Source: JBBDQZ01 sp040905705 (GTDB lineage Bacteria > Bacteroidota > Rhodothermia > Balneolales > Natronogracilivirgulaceae). From it: a stretch of 27,191 bases of DNA. The stretch is from NCBI GenBank assembly GCA_040905705.1, contig JBBDQZ010000048.1, positions 1-27,191 on the forward strand, in the 5' to 3' direction. Below are positions 23,535-27,191 of this stretch, piece by piece. A program made the position numbers and the translations under genes. A model generated the notes under the pieces. The model worked only from the letters and a program-made list of their open reading frames with translations, did not search any database and had not been told where the DNA came from. Each line of letters starts with the position of its first letter. The stretch's first letter is position 1.

Positions 23535-23840
23535 ATGCAGGTTGCCTCTAGCCTGAAATTATTAACTCAAAATTATTTCGATATGTTATTTCTTTTTCAT
23601 CATCATTACGGAACTTTAGAGTTCATTCTCCCGCTTGTATCGCTTGTACTGTTGTCAGTGTTATGGATCGCCTCCCTGATACGCCTGTACAAGGTTCAAT
23701 ACGGGAAGAACAACAAGGGTATGCTTGCCCTTCTTTTTATTGTTTTTCCTCCGGCAGGTGTGATTTGGCTGGGGAGAGAAATATATTTGAAATACCGGCC
23801 GGTATCCGAAATTCCCGGAAGCAGTTTTTCGCAGCATTGA
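23535..23840 (+). CDS. Small two-helix membrane protein, PLD-nuclease N-terminal-like
   Basis: The 101-residue product has two membrane helices (about 29-49, EFILPLVSLVLLSVLWIASLI, and about 63-79, MLALLFIVFPPAGVIWL). A short loop with RLYKVQYGKNNKG separates them. This helix, basic loop with N-K, helix with P-x-x-G-x-x-W/Y arrangement resembles the PLDc_N (phospholipase D nuclease N-terminal) domain found in many small membrane proteins of unknown function. No catalytic HKD motif is present. ATG at 23535 gives an extra N-terminal stretch; ATG at 23583 (MLFLFHHHYG) is an alternative start. It stands alone after the ftsZ terminator and converges on larB. Confidence 0.6.
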   Translation: MQVASSLKLLTQNYFDMLFLFHHHYGTLEFILPLVSLVLLSVLWIASLIRLYKVQYGKNNKGMLALLFIVFPPAGVIWLGREIYLKYRPVSEIPGSSFSQH

Positions 23841-23864
23841 GTCGGTTAGAAGGGATGTGGCTTC

Positions 23865-24611
23865 TTATAATTTATTGATCATGCTTGCGAGATAGCCCGC
23901 TCCAAATCCGTTATCGATATTGACAACGCTGACACCGGAGGCACAACTGGTGAGCATGCCGAGTAGCGCCGACAAACCTCCGAAATTGGCACCGTACCCG
24001 ATGCTGGTGGGAATAGCAATGACCGGTTTGTCTACCAGGCCGCCAACAAGACTTGGAAGGGCTCCTTCCATCCCGGCGACGACAATAATGACCTTTGCTT
24101 TTCGGATTTCATCCAGCTTGTCGTACAATCTGTGAATGCCGGCAATACCGACATCAAAAAACCGGTTCACTTTATTGTCGAATATTTCTGCAGTAATGGC
24201 CGCTTCATCAGCAACCGGTAAATCAGCCGTTCCCGCCGTAACAATGGCAATCCCGGTCCTGGTTAGTACCGGTTTGTGCTTTCGAATGGTGATGCATCGT
24301 GCCGTTTCATGATAAGCTGCATCAGGAGCAATGCCCTTTACCGCCTGCGCTGCTTCAGGGGTGACGCGGGTTGCAAGGATATTGCTGTCCCGGGTGATCA
24401 TGAATGCAATAATATCCCTCACCTGATCGGGGGTTTTTCCCTGGCCAAAAACAACTTCCGGGTATCCGGTCCTCAGCTCCCGGTGATTGTCTATTTTGGC
24501 GAATCCGAGTTCCTTGTAGGGCAGATCGGTCAGTTTTTTCAGAGCTTTATCAACATTTGTTTCGCCCTTTCTTACATCGTCAAGCAGATTTCTTAAAGTT
24601 TGTCTGTTCAC
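23865..24611 (-). CDS. larB: Pyridinium-3,5-biscarboxylate mononucleotide synthase LarB
   Basis: LarB carboxylates and hydrolyses nicotinate adenine dinucleotide to pyridinium-3,5-biscarboxylic acid mononucleotide, the first step of nickel-pincer nucleotide (NPN) synthesis. The 248-residue protein has the N-terminal region ending in PEVVFGQGKTPDQV (51-64) and an AIR-carboxylase (PurE)-like C-terminal domain: IVTAGTADLPVADEA (133-147), VVAGMEGALPSLVGGL (187-202), PTSIGYGANFGG (211-222) and SCASGVSVVNIDNGFGAG (222-239). Cys223 in the last block matches the family's covalent catalytic cysteine. It is the last gene of the larC-larE-larB operon, 54 nt after larE, and converges on the small membrane protein gene. 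Confidence 0.93.
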   Translation of the reverse strand: MNRQTLRNLLDDVRKGETNVDKALKKLTDLPYKELGFAKIDNHRELRTGYPEVVFGQGKTPDQVRDIIAFMITRDSNILATRVTPEAAQAVKGIAPDAAYHETARCITIRKHKPVLTRTGIAIVTAGTADLPVADEAAITAEIFDNKVNRFFDVGIAGIHRLYDKLDEIRKAKVIIVVAGMEGALPSLVGGLVDKPVIAIPTSIGYGANFGGLSALLGMLTSCASGVSVVNIDNGFGAGYLASMINKL

Positions 24612-24665
24612 TTTATAATTTCCGATTCAGCGTTTAAAGTCTTGTAATAATTGTGCAATATAGGT

Positions 24666-25643
24666 TCAATTGTTCGTATTTTTCAAAATGGTTTTGTCAA
24701 GATTACCTGTTTTATACCCTTCCAAATCAACGGACACATTCTTGAATCCCAGGGTTCCTAAATAGGATGAAATATGGTTCATTTTGTCTTTCTTTAAAAG
24801 TTCATCGACCATTCCCGGATCAACTTCAATCCTGGCATGATCATCATATTTCCGAACCCGGACCAATCTGAAACCTTCCTTCATAAGAAATAATTCAGCT
24901 TTTTCTATCATCCGTAAATCGTTATTGCTGATATCTGTATGATAAGGAATACGGGTAACAAGACAGGTATTGGATGGTTTGTCCCATTCAGGTAATCCCA
25001 GTTCTCTGGATTTTTGCCGGATTTCAGCTTTGGTAAAACCGGTTTCCTGAAGAGGGCTTCTGACTTTAAATTCTTTGACTGCTCTCAGACCCGGCCTGTA
25101 TTCCTGGATATCGTCAGCGTTGGTTCCATCCAAAAGAGTATCAAAACCCAGTTGGTCCATTTCTTCTCTGAAGCGTTTAAAAGTGCTGGATTTACACAGA
25201 TAACACCGATCAGGAGGATTGAAACTCATTTTATCGTCGACCGGCAGTTCAATAATTTTATGCGGAATACCCAGTTTTTTTACAAGATTCGTGGCTTCTT
25301 CCAGTTCCCATTGAGCAAAATAGGGACGCTTCATGGTTAAAGCGATCAGTTTTGCGACCGATGCCTGTTTAGCTGCAGCCAACAAAAATGTACTGTCGAC
25401 GCCACCTGAATATGCTACGGCAATTTTTCCCATATCATGCAGCAAATTTAGCAGATGCTGGTACTTTTCATCGGTTGTAGTAGTATTCTTGCTGTCTCCG
25501 GAAAAATCTTTTCGACCTTTCCTGTTCGTAATGGGCCTGCTTTTTATACTTTTCCCGTTGTTAACCATTTTACTGTTGCTCGTTTGTTTCGGTTGAATAG
25601 TAAGCCCGGAGTGTGCCTGGTTTTGTTCACGATTCGGGTTCAT
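24666..25643 (-). CDS. larE: ATP-dependent sulfur transferase LarE (three-cysteine type)
   Basis: LarE adenylates the two carboxylates made by LarB and converts them to thiocarboxylates. The PP-loop signature VAYSGGVDST is at 76-85, LLDGTNADD at 170-178 and EWDKPSNTCLVTRIPY at 219-234. Cysteines 147 and 150 (DRCYLCKSSTF) and 227 (NTCL) form a CxxC-plus-C set. Known single-Cys LarE proteins sacrifice their own cysteine sulfur, while three-cysteine ones have been reported to hold a [4Fe-4S] cluster; this protein fits the second type. The N-terminus has about 58 extra Asn/Ser/Lys/Thr-rich residues before the usual start, so translation may begin later, for example at the ATG of codon 26 (25568). 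It is 18 nt from larC. Confidence 0.92.
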   Translation of the reverse strand: MNPNREQNQAHSGLTIQPKQTSNSKMVNNGKSIKSRPITNRKGRKDFSGDSKNTTTTDEKYQHLLNLLHDMGKIAVAYSGGVDSTFLLAAAKQASVAKLIALTMKRPYFAQWELEEATNLVKKLGIPHKIIELPVDDKMSFNPPDRCYLCKSSTFKRFREEMDQLGFDTLLDGTNADDIQEYRPGLRAVKEFKVRSPLQETGFTKAEIRQKSRELGLPEWDKPSNTCLVTRIPYHTDISNNDLRMIEKAELFLMKEGFRLVRVRKYDDHARIEVDPGMVDELLKKDKMNHISSYLGTLGFKNVSVDLEGYKTGNLDKTILKNTNN

Positions 25644-25661
25644 AAGCCTGTCAATTATAAA

Positions 25662-26996
25662 TTAAGAGTCATTCCGTATTTTATTGCTGAATGGGTGCAG
25701 AGACAGTTCCGATTCTACTGTTTGATATACCTTGCGTACAGAAAGGCCATGTCTGTCAGCCAATAACTTGCAGTCATCATACTCAAGTTTCCATTTCAGT
25801 AATTCCCCTTTATACCATGCTTTTTTAATAGTTACCTGGCCCAGAGAGGTGGTGACGGTTTCCGTTTCCCGTTTGAGCATTGTTTTCGATACAGGGTAAC
25901 TTCTTACACCCAGTGTCGTTGTGTGGGTCAGCAGGAGTTCGGAAAGCTTTTGTTGGTAATTTTTATGACACAGTACGGTTATTTTAACTGCGGGCCTGCT
26001 TTTTTTCATTGTGATGGGTGTAAAATATACATCATCGCTGCCTTGCGAAAAGAGGGTGTCCATGAGTGGACTGTAAAACTCGGGGTTCATGTCATCCAAA
26101 TTGCATTCAATCATTATGTGGTCATCGGACGTGCTTTCACCGGTCATCATGCCATCTTCGGCCATTTCGGCTGTAAAGATTCTCAATACATTTGCCACTT
26201 CGGTATCTCTCTGGCCAATCCCATAGGCGGTAGCAAGCGGGTGAAACTGAATCTTGTCGGTGAATTCATCTACATTGGCAGCCAGAATGGCTGCTCCGGT
26301 AGGTGTCGTCGCTTCGTGATGTACGTTCCCCAATTTCACAGGAATACCCTTCAGTATTTCAGCGGTTGCCGGGGCAGGAACCGGCATGATTCCATGCGAA
26401 CACTGAACCGTTCCACCGCCAAGCTCAACTGCTGAACTGAGAATGCGGTCCGGTTTCAGGTATTCCAAACAAATGGCCGCTCCGGTAATATCTATAATTG
26501 AATCTGTAGCCCCGACTTCATGGAAATGCACTTTTTCTATCGATATACCGTGTATTTTCGCCTCCGCTTTGGCGATCATCCGGAACATGTTTAATGCACG
26601 TTCCTTGGTCTTATCCGCCAGTTCGCTTTGTAAAATAATATTTTCTATATCCTGTAAGTTGTGGTGTGCATGATGGTGCTTTCCGGGTAATTCCTGCCTT
26701 CTTGATTTTTCCGGCTTTTTGTGATTGGATAATCGGTTACGGGAGAGCTCTTCAATTTGCCCGTCCGTATTGTTTCCTCTGCCACTTTTTTCATGCTTCT
26801 CATCTATAATCACATCTACACGCGTTCCTTCTATACCCTGTCTTTTATCGCGTGAAATATGAATTTGGTAACCTGTAAGGGGTAATTTTTTTAATTCATT
26901 CAATAAGTGGTCCGGGTTCACTCCGGCATCAATCATAGCTCCAAGATGCATATCTCCTGATATACCGGAAAAACAGTCGTAATACAGTATTTTCAT
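25662..26996 (-). CDS. larC: Nickel insertase LarC, full-length single ORF
   Basis: LarC is the CTP-dependent cyclometallase that inserts nickel into the bis-thiocarboxylate nucleotide to finish NPN. The 444-residue protein starts with YYDCFSGISGDMHLGAMIDAG and has a histidine cluster KHHHAHHN (106-113) in a charged linker, a known LarC feature thought to hold nickel. It continues with VHFHEVGATDSIIDI (156-170), ELGGGTVQCSHGIMPVPAPAT (191-211) and HHEATTPTGAAIL (226-238). The C-terminal domain begins near 290 (MIECNLDDMNPEFYSPLMD) and has PITMKKSRPAVKI. In Lactiplantibacillus plantarum the two halves are joined by programmed frameshifting; here they are one continuous frame. It is the first gene of the operon. 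A TATTTTTG element (27021-27014 on the minus strand) might be its -7 box, but no good upstream element was found. Confidence 0.94.
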   Translation of the reverse strand: MKILYYDCFSGISGDMHLGAMIDAGVNPDHLLNELKKLPLTGYQIHISRDKRQGIEGTRVDVIIDEKHEKSGRGNNTDGQIEELSRNRLSNHKKPEKSRRQELPGKHHHAHHNLQDIENIILQSELADKTKERALNMFRMIAKAEAKIHGISIEKVHFHEVGATDSIIDITGAAICLEYLKPDRILSSAVELGGGTVQCSHGIMPVPAPATAEILKGIPVKLGNVHHEATTPTGAAILAANVDEFTDKIQFHPLATAYGIGQRDTEVANVLRIFTAEMAEDGMMTGESTSDDHIMIECNLDDMNPEFYSPLMDTLFSQGSDDVYFTPITMKKSRPAVKITVLCHKNYQQKLSELLLTHTTTLGVRSYPVSKTMLKRETETVTTSLGQVTIKKAWYKGELLKWKLEYDDCKLLADRHGLSVRKVYQTVESELSLHPFSNKIRNDS

Positions 26997-27048
26997 TTTA
27001 ATCCTAAACCAATCAAAAATAGAACAGACAGGTTAAAGTCCGATGGGG

Positions 27049-27077
27049 TTGACCTGGAATCTTTGATATATTATAAT
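27049..27077 (+). promoter_or_regulatory. Near-consensus sigma-70-type promoter pointing out of the window
   Basis: TTGACC (27049-27054), exactly 17 nt, then TATAAT (27072-27077). It is the best promoter match in the window. The predicted start near 27084 coincides with a 7-bp hairpin, GCCTCGG (27084-27090) with CCGGGGC (27099-27105). Confidence 0.6.
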
Positions 27078-27191
27078 AATGTAGCCTCGGACTCATTTCC
27101 GGGGCATGCGTTTAATAACCATAAACCCTGTCCGGGTCTCTTACGCTATCCTCGTGATCTTCCAACCGGGCCATCTCCCCATTCGATATCG
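27078..27191. other. Unresolved right edge: open frames on both strands
   Basis: On the plus strand an ATG at 27106 opens a frame to the window end (MRLITINPVRVSYAILVIFQ...), 22 nt after the predicted start of the 27049 promoter. On the minus strand a frame ending at 27112 is also open to the edge and could be the tail of a gene upstream of larC. With fewer than 30 codons each, neither can be assigned, and I recognise neither. A structured RNA is also possible. Confidence 0.3.

Noticed and set aside
23848..23865. AGAAG/CTTCT hairpin between the small membrane protein gene and larB as a bidirectional terminator
   Set aside because: The stem is 5 bp with no T-run on either strand, so it is not convincing.

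Overview
The window is a chromosomal housekeeping segment. The organism is probably a Gram-negative of the Bacteroidota/Rhodothermota/Balneolota group. This is an inference from four things: a dcw cluster without murF, murB or ddl; a DUF4382 lipoprotein; metY-metX behind a SAM-I riboswitch; and promoter-like sites of the type TTGACT-N17/18-TA..(C)TTG. MurE has the meso-diaminopimelate motif DNPR, so the wall is of the mDAP type.

Layout. At the left edge (1-54, minus strand) is what looks like the 5' end of a group IIC intron. It lies directly behind the intrinsic terminator of a DUF4382 lipoprotein gene (128-940, minus). Next come a DCC-family thiol-disulfide oxidoreductase (1160-1588, plus), an NlpC/P60 lipoprotein (1697-2170, minus), pdxJ and era (2611-4421, plus). 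Then follows a structured leader region of about 500 nt: a promoter candidate, a set of mutually exclusive hairpins ending in a terminator, and a complete SAM-I riboswitch with antiterminator and terminator. This leads into metY-metX (4967-7374), the direct-sulfhydrylation route to methionine.

From 7614 to 23503 lies a full division and cell-wall (dcw) cluster, mraZ-rsmH-ftsL-ftsI-murE-mraY-murD-ftsW-murG-murC-ftsQ-ftsA-ftsZ. Many of its junctions overlap by 1-8 nt. Four GTGGG-type repeats at exact 10-bp spacing, just after the promoter, form a textbook MraZ operator. A strong terminator follows ftsZ. The cluster supplies lipid II synthesis (MurC, MurD, MurE, MraY, MurG), the septal synthase pair FtsW/FtsI, the connector FtsQ with an FtsL-like partner, and the Z-ring (FtsA/FtsZ).

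The right end holds a small two-helix membrane protein (23535-23840, plus) and, convergent to it, a larC-larE-larB operon (23865-26996, minus) for the nickel-pincer nucleotide cofactor. No larA is in the window. The last 115 bases follow a near-consensus sigma-70-type promoter pointing out of the window; what it transcribes cannot be resolved here.

No tRNA, rRNA, CRISPR array or transposase was seen. The best candidates for something less ordinary are the group II intron end at the left edge and the extra hairpin-switching leader element ahead of the SAM riboswitch.
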